DNA from: G963662905 sp963662905 | GTDB lineage: Bacteria; Bacteroidota; Bacteroidia; Bacteroidales; WRLA01 | Assembly: GCA_963662905.2 (NCBI GenBank) | Contig: CAXXFD010000001.1 | Location: 496,001-560,000, forward strand | Direction: 5' to 3' | DNA: 64,000 nt | Part shown: piece after piece, positions 45,164-53,947 of the stretch | How positions within the stretch are numbered: position 1 is the first letter of the stretch | How the letters are laid out: the number at the start of each line of letters is the position of its first letter | The notes under the pieces: generated by a model | What the model saw: only the letters and a program-made list of their open reading frames with translations | Databases searched by the model: none | Told to the model about the DNA's origin: nothing | Made by a program: the position numbers and the translations under genes

Positions 45164-45192
45164 CAAAAATATACTATTTATTTTAATCCAAA
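45164..45192 (-). promoter_or_regulatory. Putative ahcY promoter
   Basis: On the minus strand, TATTTTTG (45164-45171) with TTTG (45189-45192) 17 bases upstream, slightly short of the usual spacing. No SAH or SAM riboswitch-like structure is evident in the leader of about 45 bases. Confidence 0.5.
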
Positions 45193-45248
45193 GTTTTATC
45201 AAGATGAAAATCCATGCGATCCTTTTATTTATGTGCCTGATTTTCCAT

Positions 45249-45256
45249 TAATTTTG
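45249..45256 (+). promoter_or_regulatory. Putative -7 element of the TlpA-like gene
   Basis: TAATTTTG, about 95 bases before the ATG at 45351. No clear -33. Confidence 0.35.
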
Positions 45257-45350
45257 CAAGCAATAACAAATAAAATAAGGAAAAGTTAGCCGGTATGCCA
45301 ATTTGGTTAGCTGATCCCGAATAAATAAAACTGTAATACAGCACACTGAT

Positions 45351-46502
45351 ATGAAATATCGCTCCATCATCCTATTCATCATTTTTCTTGGCCTTTACAG
45401 TTGCCGGAACGATTCGCCCACAGATCAGGCAGAACTATATATTAATATATCCAATGCTCAGGGCGGCGAAATATCAGTACAGGAAATACTGCCGGGCAAA
45501 CTGAATACTATTGAGCGTGCCGAACTTTCTTCTTTTGGCAATGTTCGCTTTATTGTACCTGTGCAAGGCGAAGGGCTTTTTCAACTGAAACTGCCTGATG
45601 GCAAGGGAATTCCACTTTGTGTTTCTGAAGGCGATGTGCTTAAACTCGATATTGACCTCAACAATTCCGAAGACTACGGGCTTGAGGGTTCTGAGCAATC
45701 TGCCCTCCTGCTCTACTACAACAAAAAGAAACAAGATGCCCAAAATCAAATCAAGGCAGTTGGCGAAGCTTTTGAAGAAAACAAACATCTTAAAAACTTC
45801 CCCGAAATCCGTGATTCCCTCCTAAAAATTTATGACCAAATCGTTTTGGACAATAAGCTTTTTTCAGATTCTGTAATCCGGGCGAACAAAAAAAGTATTG
45901 CCTCATTGCTGATGATCAACACACGTTTGGGCAGAAACAATCTTTTTACACTGGAAAATGACCTGAACATTTTCGAGACGCTGGACAGCGCACTTATGCA
46001 AAATCAGCCTGAGAATGTCCACGCGCAATACAATCATAAGCGTATCAGCGATTACCGAAAGGAGCTGGCCGAAGAAAAACTGGCCATGGAACGTTTGGAA
46101 AACGGAAAAACGGCTCCGGAATTCAATTTGCCGGATACCAGCGGAAAAATTTATACCCTGAAAAATTTCCTCGGGGAAAAAGTCGTCTTATGTTTTTGGG
46201 CCAGCTGGTGCAATCCCTGCCTGAGGGATGTTCCGGTTTTAAAGAACCTTCAAAAGCAGCATAAAAACACGCAATTCGTTGGCATTTCAATTGATCGCCA
46301 GCGTGTACTTTGGGAACAGGCGCTAAAGGGAGCCAAAATGCCATGGCTGCAATTATGCGACCTGAAAGCCCCGCACTCACCGGTTATACAGGCTTACTAT
46401 CTGAAAAGCGACTTGCCGGTTTATTTTGTCATCGATAAAGAAGGAAAGATTGTGGGTAAAACAACAAAATCCGGAGAACTGGATAAATTGCTCCGGATCT
46501 GA
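45351..46502 (+). CDS. TlpA-like thiol-disulfide oxidoreductase lipoprotein
   Basis: 383 aa. A lipobox (LGLYSCRN, Cys near residue 18) indicates membrane anchoring outside the cytoplasm. An N-terminal DUF4369-like beta domain (about 25-115) and a helical linker (to about 245) precede a TlpA/ResA-type thioredoxin domain. Its active site is FWASWCNPCLRD (about 282-293), and the cis-Pro is in SDLPVYFVID. The likely role is reduction of disulfides in periplasmic or surface proteins, as for other Bacteroidota DUF4369-TlpA lipoproteins. It ends 19 bases before the convergent LiaF-like gene. Confidence 0.9.
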   Translation: MKYRSIILFIIFLGLYSCRNDSPTDQAELYINISNAQGGEISVQEILPGKLNTIERAELSSFGNVRFIVPVQGEGLFQLKLPDGKGIPLCVSEGDVLKLDIDLNNSEDYGLEGSEQSALLLYYNKKKQDAQNQIKAVGEAFEENKHLKNFPEIRDSLLKIYDQIVLDNKLFSDSVIRANKKSIASLLMINTRLGRNNLFTLENDLNIFETLDSALMQNQPENVHAQYNHKRISDYRKELAEEKLAMERLENGKTAPEFNLPDTSGKIYTLKNFLGEKVVLCFWASWCNPCLRDVPVLKNLQKQHKNTQFVGISIDRQRVLWEQALKGAKMPWLQLCDLKAPHSPVIQAYYLKSDLPVYFVIDKEGKIVGKTTKSGELDKLLRI

Positions 46503-46521
46503 TCGTATAAATATTTATCGC

Positions 46522-47460
46522 TTAATAACGCTTCACAGTAAAGCTGCTGAATGCCGTTTCGATCCTGACCTTGATTTTTTGTTCGCTATCATCAAAATCG
46601 GGTGTCCGGAAGGTACTTTCGTTGATGCGTTCGAAACCCTTGATGTTTCTGCTCGAAAGGAAATTACTGGTTTTAAGCTCACATCCGGCGGTTTCAGGCA
46701 CACGGATCACGATAGAAGCCATTCCCGCCTCAATGCTGATGTCGGAATCCAGGCAACGATCTCCAAGTTTGATTTTCAGTGAGCTGGCTCCACCGTCAAT
46801 ATCCAGTTTTTTAACTTTAAACGGGCTGAGGTCCAGATCCATCGAGGCTGCACCCACATCGAGGTCAATATCCCAAACCGGATTGGGGTTCAGGCGCACA
46901 ACTGCCTGATTTTTGTATGGCCCGTTGATATGCATATCCTCTTCATGGCTTATTTTTATGTAGCGCAGGCTGTCGTCATCGCGTGAAGTCATATAATAGT
47001 TGCCTACATTGCCCCGCGACTGAAAATCGATCATATCATAAGTAGTGTCGGCCAGATAAAATTTGCCGGCAGCGGCATCAAATTCGAGCATCACCTTTTG
47101 TACTTCATCGCTAAAGGACTCTTTGAGGTGCTGATCCGACCAGTTATGGAATTCTTCATCAAAATCCTCATCATCTTCGCAGTCAATTACGATATCACTA
47201 TGGTTGACACTGAAGCCCCAATGGTGATAATCATTATTATAAGTCACATAAAAGACGGAAGATCCGATAACCAGAAATGCAAGTACTATCTTAAACAAAT
47301 CCTTAACCGGCAGTATGCTCACGCCCCATAGGATCAGTATCATTGGCCAGAGCTCCAGAAATGAGTACCAGCTAAAATCAATGATATCGAGATTTCTAAG
47401 CACAAAAAGCAATCCAATGGTTACAAGCAGCGCGCCCCAAAACAGGTTTCTAAATTTCAT
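46522..47460 (-). CDS. LiaF-like membrane protein
   Basis: 312 aa. Three or four N-terminal membrane segments (about 7-25, 31-50, 56-75) form the LiaI/LiaF-like domain (FWGALLVTIGLLFVLRN, ELWPMILILWGVSIL). A very acidic linker (DCEDDEDFDEEFHNW) follows, then a C-terminal beta-rich, toast-rack-like domain (DLDVGAASMDLDLSPFKVKKLDIDGG and following). LiaF-type proteins act in envelope-stress sensing in Gram-positives; in Bacteroidota the role is not established. It lies 41 bases after the PspC gene on the same strand, so it is likely co-transcribed. Confidence 0.82.
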   Translation of the reverse strand: MKFRNLFWGALLVTIGLLFVLRNLDIIDFSWYSFLELWPMILILWGVSILPVKDLFKIVLAFLVIGSSVFYVTYNNDYHHWGFSVNHSDIVIDCEDDEDFDEEFHNWSDQHLKESFSDEVQKVMLEFDAAAGKFYLADTTYDMIDFQSRGNVGNYYMTSRDDDSLRYIKISHEEDMHINGPYKNQAVVRLNPNPVWDIDLDVGAASMDLDLSPFKVKKLDIDGGASSLKIKLGDRCLDSDISIEAGMASIVIRVPETAGCELKTSNFLSSRNIKGFERINESTFRTPDFDDSEQKIKVRIETAFSSFTVKRY

Positions 47461-47501
47461 GGTAATTTAATTTAAAAATTAATAATACACTGCACCAGAA
47501 C

Positions 47502-48017
47502 TTATTGCGACTGGTCACCATTTTTATTCCGGTTCTGATAATTATTGCGGAGCATCAGGGCTCCGATAACAATCAGGATAATCGGCCAGAGGTCGCCAAA
47601 GTCGATCCTTGGGATATACTCACTGATCAGAAATAGCAGACCAACGGTGATGAGGATTATACCCCCTACAAAATTGGCGTTGTCTTTTTTATTTTTCTGT
47701 TGTTTCTGATAATTCTTCATGAATTCATCAGGGTTGGGCTGGTTTTGTTGATTTTGTTGATCCATAGTATCATCATTAAAATTTTTATTAAAGTCTTTGT
47801 TATAAGCTTCTCCAAATTCATATCCGACCGGCTCCATCGGCACAAAAATCCAAAGGAGCACATAGAGCAGCACGCCGCTTCCAAGGAATAAGGTTATGAG
47901 AATAAACACGATACGTATGATTGTTGTATCAATATTAAGGTAGCGCCCCAGTCCTGAGCACACCCCTCCCAGGATTACATCGCTGCTGCTTCGGTATAGT
48001 TGTTTGAATTGTTGCAC
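47502..48017 (-). CDS. PspC-domain membrane protein
   Basis: 171 aa with a GTG start. The PspC domain (about 5-62) has LYRSSSDVILGGVCSGLGRYLNID and a membrane span ending in LLWIFVP. A Gln/Asn-rich linker (about 70-110) and a second LiaI-like two-span segment (GGIILITVGLLFLISEYIP; DLWPIILIVIGALML) follow. Probably works with the LiaF-like neighbour in envelope-stress response or membrane maintenance; this rests on the domain families. Confidence 0.87.
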   Translation of the reverse strand: MQQFKQLYRSSSDVILGGVCSGLGRYLNIDTTIIRIVFILITLFLGSGVLLYVLLWIFVPMEPVGYEFGEAYNKDFNKNFNDDTMDQQNQQNQPNPDEFMKNYQKQQKNKKDNANFVGGIILITVGLLFLISEYIPRIDFGDLWPIILIVIGALMLRNNYQNRNKNGDQSQ

Positions 48018-48252
48018 GTTATTAAATTTTTCGGTTTTCCCTTTTGACGCATGCTTTATTTCCGGGTTACACTCAGGCAGAAATTATTTCAAAATAAAAT
48101 ATTAGGCAAACAAAGAGGCTAATAAATTGTTAATAAGACGATACAACATACTTATGAATATAGATATTAAGATGTGTCGGATATTTTTAGTAGTTTTACA
48201 CCGATCAAGTGCTTAATATCCACTTATAACCAAATAAAAGCCCTTTAAGAAC

Positions 48253-49482
48253 ATGAAAAAAATTAAAGTTCTCAATCCCGTTGTTGAACTCGACGGAGAC
48301 GAAATGACCCGGATCATCTGGAAATTTATTAAGGATCAATTGATTTTCCCTTATCTCGACCTGGACATCAAATATTACGACTTAGGCATGGAGCACCGTG
48401 ATGCAACAGATGACCAGGTAACTGTTGATGCAGCCGAAGCCATCAAGAAATACAATGTAGGCATCAAATGTGCTACAATTACACCGGATGAAAAGCGCGT
48501 TGAAGAGTTCGGACTCAAAGAAATGTACCGCTCTCCCAACGGAACCATACGCAATATTCTTGGCGGGACAGTGTTCCGTGAGCCCATAATGATCAGTAAT
48601 ATCCCCAGATTGGTTCCCGGCTGGAAAAAACCGATTGTAATCGGACGCCATGCTTTTGGCGATCAATATCGTGCCACGGATACGGTAATCAAAGGAAAAG
48701 GGAAACTCACGCTTACATTTACGCCCGAAGACGGTGGAGAAGCCAGCACCTGGGAAGTATATGATTTTCAGGGCGAAGGCGGAGTTGCCATGAGCATGTA
48801 CAATACCGATGAATCCATCAAGGGGTTCGCGCATTCCTGTTTCCAAATGGCGATCAAGAAAAAATGGCCGCTTTATCTCTCGACCAAAAACACCATCCTG
48901 AAAAAATATGATGGACGGTTTAAAGATATTTTCCAGGAAATTTATGAAGAAAGCTATAAAGCGCAAATGGATGAGCTGGGCATCATTTACGAGCACCGTT
49001 TGATTGATGATATGGTTGCCGCAGCCCTGAAATGGGAAGGTGGTTTTGTTTGGGCCGCAAAAAACTATGATGGTGATGTGCAAAGCGATACACTGGCACA
49101 AGGCTTTGGTAGCCTGGGCCTAATGACCTCTGTTCTTGTAACACCCGACGGAAAAACCATGGAAGCAGAAGCTGCCCACGGTACCGTAACCCGACACTAT
49201 CGCCAGCATCAGCAGGGCAAAGCCACATCGACCAACCCAATTGCTTCAATTTTTGCCTGGACTCGCGGACTGGCACATCGAGGCAAACTGGACGGTAACG
49301 ATGAATTAATCCACTTCAGCAAAACCCTTGAGGATGTCTGCATCAAAACTGTGGAAAGCGGTAAAATGACCAAAGACCTTGCGCTCATCATCCACGGCAA
49401 AGAGCTGAACGAGAGTCATTACCTCAACACTCAGGATTTCCTGGATGCTATTGATCAAAATCTGAAAAAAGCCCTTCAGTAA
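48253..49482 (+). CDS. icd: NADP-dependent isocitrate dehydrogenase, eukaryote-like type
   Basis: A 409-aa TCA-cycle enzyme: isocitrate to 2-oxoglutarate with NADPH. It belongs to the homodimeric type found in eukaryotes and some bacteria. Signatures: VVELDGDEMTRIIW at the N-terminus, the substrate loop SPNGTIRNILGGTVFREPI, KPIVIGRHAFGDQYRATD, and the NADP-binding EAAHGTVTRHYRQHQQGK with TSTNPIASIFAWTRGL. Length fits (about 400-415). Citrate synthase follows after 32 bases on the same strand, so the two first steps are probably one operon. Confidence 0.95.
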   Translation: MKKIKVLNPVVELDGDEMTRIIWKFIKDQLIFPYLDLDIKYYDLGMEHRDATDDQVTVDAAEAIKKYNVGIKCATITPDEKRVEEFGLKEMYRSPNGTIRNILGGTVFREPIMISNIPRLVPGWKKPIVIGRHAFGDQYRATDTVIKGKGKLTLTFTPEDGGEASTWEVYDFQGEGGVAMSMYNTDESIKGFAHSCFQMAIKKKWPLYLSTKNTILKKYDGRFKDIFQEIYEESYKAQMDELGIIYEHRLIDDMVAAALKWEGGFVWAAKNYDGDVQSDTLAQGFGSLGLMTSVLVTPDGKTMEAEAAHGTVTRHYRQHQQGKATSTNPIASIFAWTRGLAHRGKLDGNDELIHFSKTLEDVCIKTVESGKMTKDLALIIHGKELNESHYLNTQDFLDAIDQNLKKALQ

Positions 49483-49514
49483 TATTATTTGTTTTACGTT
49501 AAGAAATTTATCCC

Positions 49515-50819
49515 ATGTTAAAAGAAAAGCTCTATGAGAAAATAGAATCCTGGCGCCCCCGGATTCATGACCTGTTAAAAAAACACGGCGATGTTGTTGT
49601 TGATCAGGTAAAAGTAAGTCAGGTAATTGGAGGTATGCGCGGAATCAAAAGCCTAATAACTGATATCTCCTATCTCGACCCGATGGAAGGAATCCGTTAC
49701 CGCGGATATACCTTGCCCGAGGTATTTGAGAAACTCCCGAAAGCATCTTCTGCGGAAATGCCCTATGTTGAAGGTTTGTATTATCTGCTGCTTACCGGAG
49801 ATATTCCAACAGAAAATCAGGTAGCAGACCTTGCAGATGATTTCAGCAAAAGGCGCATTTTGCCGCGCTATGTTTATGATGTGCTGGACGCATTCCCCTG
49901 CTGTAGCCATCCAATGGCGATGTTTTCGGCGGCCATCATGACCATGCAGCGGGAATCATTTTTCTCGAAAAAATACCGTGCCGGACTCAATAAAATGGAT
50001 TATTGGGACCCTACCTATGAAGATTCGCTGAACCTGATTGCCAAGCTTCCGGAAATTGCGACCTACATCTATGCAAAATTATACCGCGACGGCAAACGCA
50101 TACAGTCAAATCCAAACCTGGACTTTGCTGGCAACTTTGCTCATATGATGGGCATAGCCAAGCCCTATGATGATGTGGCTCGATTGCATTTTATCATTCA
50201 TGCCGATCACGAAAGCGGAAATGTAAGCGCACATACAGGCCATTTGGTCGCCAGCTCACTGGCAGATGTGTATTATTCCATCTCATCCATGATCAATGGA
50301 CTTGCCGGCCCGCTGCACGGACTTGCAAATCAGGAAGTTTTGCGCTGGCTACAGGATTTGATGGACAAAATGGGCGGCGAAGTGCCCACAGAAGCCGAAC
50401 TTGGACAATTCGTTTGGGACACCCTGCACAACGGACAGGTTATCCCCGGCTACGGCCACGCAGTGCTGCGGAAAACCGACCCTCGCTATACCATGCAAAG
50501 GGAATTCTGCCTAAAACATATCCCGGACGATCCGATTTTCAAATATGTGGATTTGCTCTACAAAGTTGTTCCGCCCATTTTGAAAGAACACGGTAAAGCC
50601 AAAAACCCATGGCCAAACCTTGATGCACAAACCGGAGTTATCCAGTGGCATTATGGTGTGCGGGAATACGACTTTTATACCGTTCTCTTTGGAATTGGCC
50701 GGGCACTCGGAATTACGGCAAATATTATCTGGGATCGTGCTTTGGGATACCCGCTCGAACGTCCGAAGTCGATTACTACAGGAATGCTCGAAGATATTGT
50801 GAAAAAGAAAAAAGGTTAA
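49515..50819 (+). CDS. gltA: Citrate synthase, mitochondrial-type
   Basis: 434 aa, catalysing acetyl-CoA plus oxaloacetate to citrate. The sequence resembles the mitochondrial (type I) form rather than the hexameric proteobacterial GltA. Catalytic residues: His in FIIHADHESGN (about 230), His in VIPGYGHAVLRKTDPRY (about 315) and Asp in PWPNLDAQTG (about 370). The N-terminal LKEKLYEKIESWRPRI and IGGMRGIKSL also match this subgroup. It is directly downstream of icd and has a strong terminator. Confidence 0.95.
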   Translation: MLKEKLYEKIESWRPRIHDLLKKHGDVVVDQVKVSQVIGGMRGIKSLITDISYLDPMEGIRYRGYTLPEVFEKLPKASSAEMPYVEGLYYLLLTGDIPTENQVADLADDFSKRRILPRYVYDVLDAFPCCSHPMAMFSAAIMTMQRESFFSKKYRAGLNKMDYWDPTYEDSLNLIAKLPEIATYIYAKLYRDGKRIQSNPNLDFAGNFAHMMGIAKPYDDVARLHFIIHADHESGNVSAHTGHLVASSLADVYYSISSMINGLAGPLHGLANQEVLRWLQDLMDKMGGEVPTEAELGQFVWDTLHNGQVIPGYGHAVLRKTDPRYTMQREFCLKHIPDDPIFKYVDLLYKVVPPILKEHGKAKNPWPNLDAQTGVIQWHYGVREYDFYTVLFGIGRALGITANIIWDRALGYPLERPKSITTGMLEDIVKKKKG

Positions 50820-50846
50820 GCCTTTTATACCAATTCTTTTTGTTTG

Positions 50847-50873
50847 AAGAGGCTGTATGGCCTCTTTTTTTTT
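50847..50873 (+). terminator. Rho-independent terminator of the icd-gltA operon
   Basis: AAGAGGC (50847-50853) pairs with GCCTCTT (50860-50866), 6-base loop, followed by a long T run. It lies 28 bases after the gltA stop. Confidence 0.92.
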
Positions 50874-50894
50874 ATTTTCGGGGAAATTTCCGTA

Positions 50895-51308
50895 ATGACC
50901 CAACATATCGAAATAGAATTGCCCGTATTCCGTCGTGGTTTCCATCTGATCACGCATTTGATTGAAAAAGAACTTAAAGGTCTTCTGCCACAGGATGGCT
51001 TGCTCCATTTGTTTGTCCGCCATACCTCAGCCGGCCTGACTATTAACGAAAATGCCGATCCAACTGTACGCGTGGATTTTGAAACGGTATTCAATAAGCT
51101 GATCCCGGAAGGCGACCGTTCCTACAAACACACTTTGGAGGGCATAGACGATTTGCCCGCTCACATCAAGTCATCGCTTTCGGGAAGCTCGGTAAGCATT
51201 CCTGTTAAAAACGGCAACCTGCATATGGGCACCTGGCAGGGAATCTACCTCTGTGAATTCAGGAATCATGGCGGCAGGCGCAGGATTACCGCCACGATTA
51301 TTTCCTGA
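50895..51308 (+). CDS. YjbQ-family (UPF0047) protein
   Basis: 137 aa. The start at 50895 (MTQHIEIELP) is preferred, since the TTG frame back to 50844 crosses the terminator. The family core is complete: HLFVRHTSAGLTINENADPTVRVD and LHMGTWQGIYLCEFRNHGGRR. Members bind a ligand in a trimer, and weak thiamin-phosphate synthase activity has been reported for E. coli YjbQ; the physiological role is unsettled. It ends two bases from the convergent transglutaminase gene. Confidence 0.9.
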   Translation: MTQHIEIELPVFRRGFHLITHLIEKELKGLLPQDGLLHLFVRHTSAGLTINENADPTVRVDFETVFNKLIPEGDRSYKHTLEGIDDLPAHIKSSLSGSSVSIPVKNGNLHMGTWQGIYLCEFRNHGGRRRITATIIS

Positions 51309-51310
51309 TC

Positions 51311-52924
51311 TTATTCCCCGATTTCCCAATCGGCAAAATGATCCTGAACCACAAATGCTTTCGGTTCGGAAGTATAAGTGCTGTTCACATTATAGGTCCA
51401 ATCCATGGTTTCTGATCCACCACCACTTTGGGTAGTTATAACGAAAGTGTTGCTCAAATGCCCAAAAGCAATGGCCTGATCGCGTGGGTTATCCCGGTCA
51501 CCGCGGCTCGGATCTACCGGAATCCAGCCAAAATTCGGCAAATAAATTTCAACCCAGCGATGAAAAACGTCATCCATGGCCGCATCATCGCCACGATAAA
51601 CAACAGAGCCGACATAACGAGCAGGAACCCCTGCTGCGCGGCACATGGCGATATACACGAAAGAGTATTCGCTGCAACTCCCGTTTCCACGCTCCAAAAC
51701 TGTGGGTGCGGTATTCCAGCCGCCCTGCATTTCGTAATACATATGGTCAATCAGGTAATCAAAAATGCGGCGCGCTTTCCAATAAAGGTTTTTGGTATCG
51801 CCCAAAGCTTCTTTCAGCCCTTTTTGAATCACCGGATGATCCAGCTGATATTTCTCATTATCCACCAAATAACGCTTACTGATATCTTCAGGGATTTCAC
51901 TTTCATCCCCGACCTGATCCGGGAAAATGAAATAATCAAGCTGGTATAGCTCGGCTTCCACCAACATCCAGGCTTCACGTTTTTCATCCGGTTTTAAACG
52001 GTCTTTTTCAAAAACTGCGGTTTCCTGTCCCCAGCTGTCTTTCTGAATCCTTTCCGGCTTACTGCTGTAAGATATTTTATTGATTTTTTGGGATGGCCGA
52101 TCGACCGGAAGCGCAAAATAAGAAGTTGTACTCAGGGCATCACCGGGGCCAAAATTGGTAAATTCCTGAATAACGCGCACTTTGGCTTTACGCGGATTAT
52201 AGGCACGGAATCCTTCATCATCACGCACTGTAAGCTGATAAATCATATCGCTTTGCGAGTCCACATTCCACAGCTTCGTTCCGTCCCATGCCATTCCACG
52301 CGGAAACGATCCGGGAGCAGGAATTATGTTGATCACCTTGCCATTTTCGGGTTCAATCATATAAATTTCATCGCTGATACGGTCTGAAACCCAGAGATAA
52401 GTGCCATCAAACGCGATGCCGCGCGGATCTCTTGCCGGTGCTTTAAAGGAGCGGATGGTTGTTCCGTCATCCGGATCGAACTGAACAATTTCGCGGCTGA
52501 GGTGATCGGTACACCAGAGATATTCACCATCCCAGCATAATCCGGTTATGGCCGCAACAGGCACATCCAGCACCCTGAGAATATTTCCGTTCTGAGGATC
52601 CAGTTGATATACTTTTCCGTTGAAATTTTCACTCAAGGGAAGCCCTCCTTTAATATCGGCACACCAGAGGTGCTGACCGTCCCAGGCCATTCCCGTTGGC
52701 CACCATGCAGGCGACGGAATTTCCCTGATCTGCTTCCCGTTTTCGGGATCGATGCAAAAAATTTTATCCGCTTTGCGATCGGCTACCCAAAGGTTTTGCC
52801 CGTCGAAGGTCATTCCGGTTGGCCATTTTCCCGGGCTTTTAAACGATTTCAGGATTTCTCCGGTATAGGAAAAGGAGCTGAGATAAATCATTAAAAAAAT
52901 CAAACTGGTAATCAAAGACTTCAT
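51311..52924 (-). CDS. Beta-propeller plus transglutaminase-like fusion protein (exported)
   Basis: 537 aa. A signal peptide (MKSLITSLIFLMIYLSSFSY) is followed by at least five propeller-like repeats (about 25-235) of the pattern PxGMxxDGxxLWxxD. A beta linker of about 90 residues leads to a C-terminal transglutaminase-like (papain-fold) domain with the complete triad: Cys417 in GNGSCSEYS, His455 in VFHRWVEIYL and Asp471 in WIPVDPSRGD. In bacteria such domains are mostly cysteine proteases or amidases rather than cross-linkers. The propeller could bind the substrate, for example peptide, glycan or wall material. No T9SS sorting domain is seen, so it is probably periplasmic. Confidence 0.87.
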   Translation of the reverse strand: MKSLITSLIFLMIYLSSFSYTGEILKSFKSPGKWPTGMTFDGQNLWVADRKADKIFCIDPENGKQIREIPSPAWWPTGMAWDGQHLWCADIKGGLPLSENFNGKVYQLDPQNGNILRVLDVPVAAITGLCWDGEYLWCTDHLSREIVQFDPDDGTTIRSFKAPARDPRGIAFDGTYLWVSDRISDEIYMIEPENGKVINIIPAPGSFPRGMAWDGTKLWNVDSQSDMIYQLTVRDDEGFRAYNPRKAKVRVIQEFTNFGPGDALSTTSYFALPVDRPSQKINKISYSSKPERIQKDSWGQETAVFEKDRLKPDEKREAWMLVEAELYQLDYFIFPDQVGDESEIPEDISKRYLVDNEKYQLDHPVIQKGLKEALGDTKNLYWKARRIFDYLIDHMYYEMQGGWNTAPTVLERGNGSCSEYSFVYIAMCRAAGVPARYVGSVVYRGDDAAMDDVFHRWVEIYLPNFGWIPVDPSRGDRDNPRDQAIAFGHLSNTFVITTQSGGGSETMDWTYNVNSTYTSEPKAFVVQDHFADWEIGE

Positions 52925-52990
52925 AGTAGTGGTTTTAAAAATTTCATATACGGAATATTAGGTCGCTAAAACTGAATTGGACAAATATAT

Positions 52991-52998
52991 TAATTTTG
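52991..52998 (+). promoter_or_regulatory. Putative -7 element of the small membrane protein gene
   Basis: TAATTTTG, 20 bases before the ATG at 53018. No TTG at the right distance. It supports 53018 as a real gene start. Confidence 0.35.
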
Positions 52999-53017
52999 CA
53001 TCATCAAATATCTGCTT

Positions 53018-53224
53018 ATGATCCCAAAAACCCTCATCATTGCTGTTGTTCTGATTGCATTTGTGGTTCTGGCCATGTCGATTGGCATTATTTTCAAAAG
53101 AGCCTTTCCCCGGCAGCAGGTAGGCAACAACAAAGCACTGAAGAAGAAAGGGATATTTTGCGCCAAGACACAGGATAAAATTGCCCGCCGAAATCTGGAC
53201 AGCCCGACAAACAAGGAGCAATAA
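53018..53224 (+). CDS. Small single-span membrane protein
   Basis: 68 aa. One N-terminal membrane segment (LIIAVVLIAFVVLAMSIGIIF) and a short tail with VGNNKALKKKGIFCAKTQD containing one Cys. The VGNNK...GI.CAK pattern resembles small uncharacterised Bacteroidota membrane proteins. The stop codon touches the end of the convergent acpH gene without overlap, and a -7-like box precedes it. Function unknown. Coding status is likely but not certain. Confidence 0.65.
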   Translation: MIPKTLIIAVVLIAFVVLAMSIGIIFKRAFPRQQVGNNKALKKKGIFCAKTQDKIARRNLDSPTNKEQ

Positions 53225-53821
53225 TCAACGCATATTTTTGAGATAAAGCGGATGTTGGCGTGCTGCAGCCTCCAGTTCCGGGAAAAAGGCTTCAAAAGCT
53301 TCTTCGATTCCCGAATATTGCATTTCCAGAACCTCCACAGCATTTTCCATTCCGCTTTTAAAACGCGTTCTGCGCGACATGCCCAGGAACACCCGTTGCA
53401 TTCCATGAAAATTGGCATAATTGTATAACCAGTTCCCGGAAACCATATAAGGCAGGATGTACTGTGTTTTTCCAGGAAGTTTTTCCAGACGCTTCAGGCA
53501 AAGCAGATAAACCTCCCGTGCATAATCCCAAAGCGGAACATCCGAATACAAATCCCATTTTTTCGCCAAAAAATGATCGTAGTAAATATCGAGCACAACA
53601 CCCGAAAACTTATGGAAATGATCCCGGAGCTGCTGGCGCATTTGGCTGTTCATTTCGTGTTGATCAGTAAAATCATCAATAAAATGATGAAAGGCAATAC
53701 CATCGGCATAAGCATTGGATAACATTTCTTGTTTTTTACCCTTTATGGCATCTGCGACAAAATTTCCCAGCAGGAAATCCGGGTTTGGAGGAGAGAGGTA
53801 TAAATGTGCTAAAAAGTTCAT
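53225..53821 (-). CDS. acpH: ACP phosphodiesterase (AcpH family)
   Basis: 198 aa, the normal size. Such enzymes remove the phosphopantetheine group from acyl carrier protein. Family landmarks: MNFLAHLYLSPPNPDFLLGNFVAD with the metal-binding D, the HHFIDDFTDQH motif, and VVLDIYYDHFLAKKW. It is convergent with, and directly adjacent to, the small membrane protein gene. Confidence 0.92.
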   Translation of the reverse strand: MNFLAHLYLSPPNPDFLLGNFVADAIKGKKQEMLSNAYADGIAFHHFIDDFTDQHEMNSQMRQQLRDHFHKFSGVVLDIYYDHFLAKKWDLYSDVPLWDYAREVYLLCLKRLEKLPGKTQYILPYMVSGNWLYNYANFHGMQRVFLGMSRRTRFKSGMENAVEVLEMQYSGIEEAFEAFFPELEAAARQHPLYLKNMR

Positions 53822-53900
53822 ATAAGTCTAATATTAGGCAAAAATACTTAAACCAATTATAAATAAGGAAAATTGGTCAGTCCATTATGCAGAAATAGAT

Positions 53901-53908
53901 TAGTTTTG
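53901..53908 (+). promoter_or_regulatory. Putative -7 element of the ior operon
   Basis: TAGTTTTG about 40 bases before the ATG at 53948. The nearest TTG is 25 bases upstream, too far for a standard promoter. Confidence 0.35.
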
Positions 53909-53947
53909 TTCCATCGAAACGTAAAAATAAATTAAAATATCCATCAC

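Noticed and set aside
45118..45350. SAM or SAH riboswitch upstream of ahcY
   Set aside because: The leader after the putative promoter is only about 45 bases, AT-rich, and shows no conserved pseudoknot-like pairing.
48382..49101. 239-aa minus-strand ORF inside icd
   Set aside because: Antisense shadow of a highly conserved enzyme gene; no motif seen.
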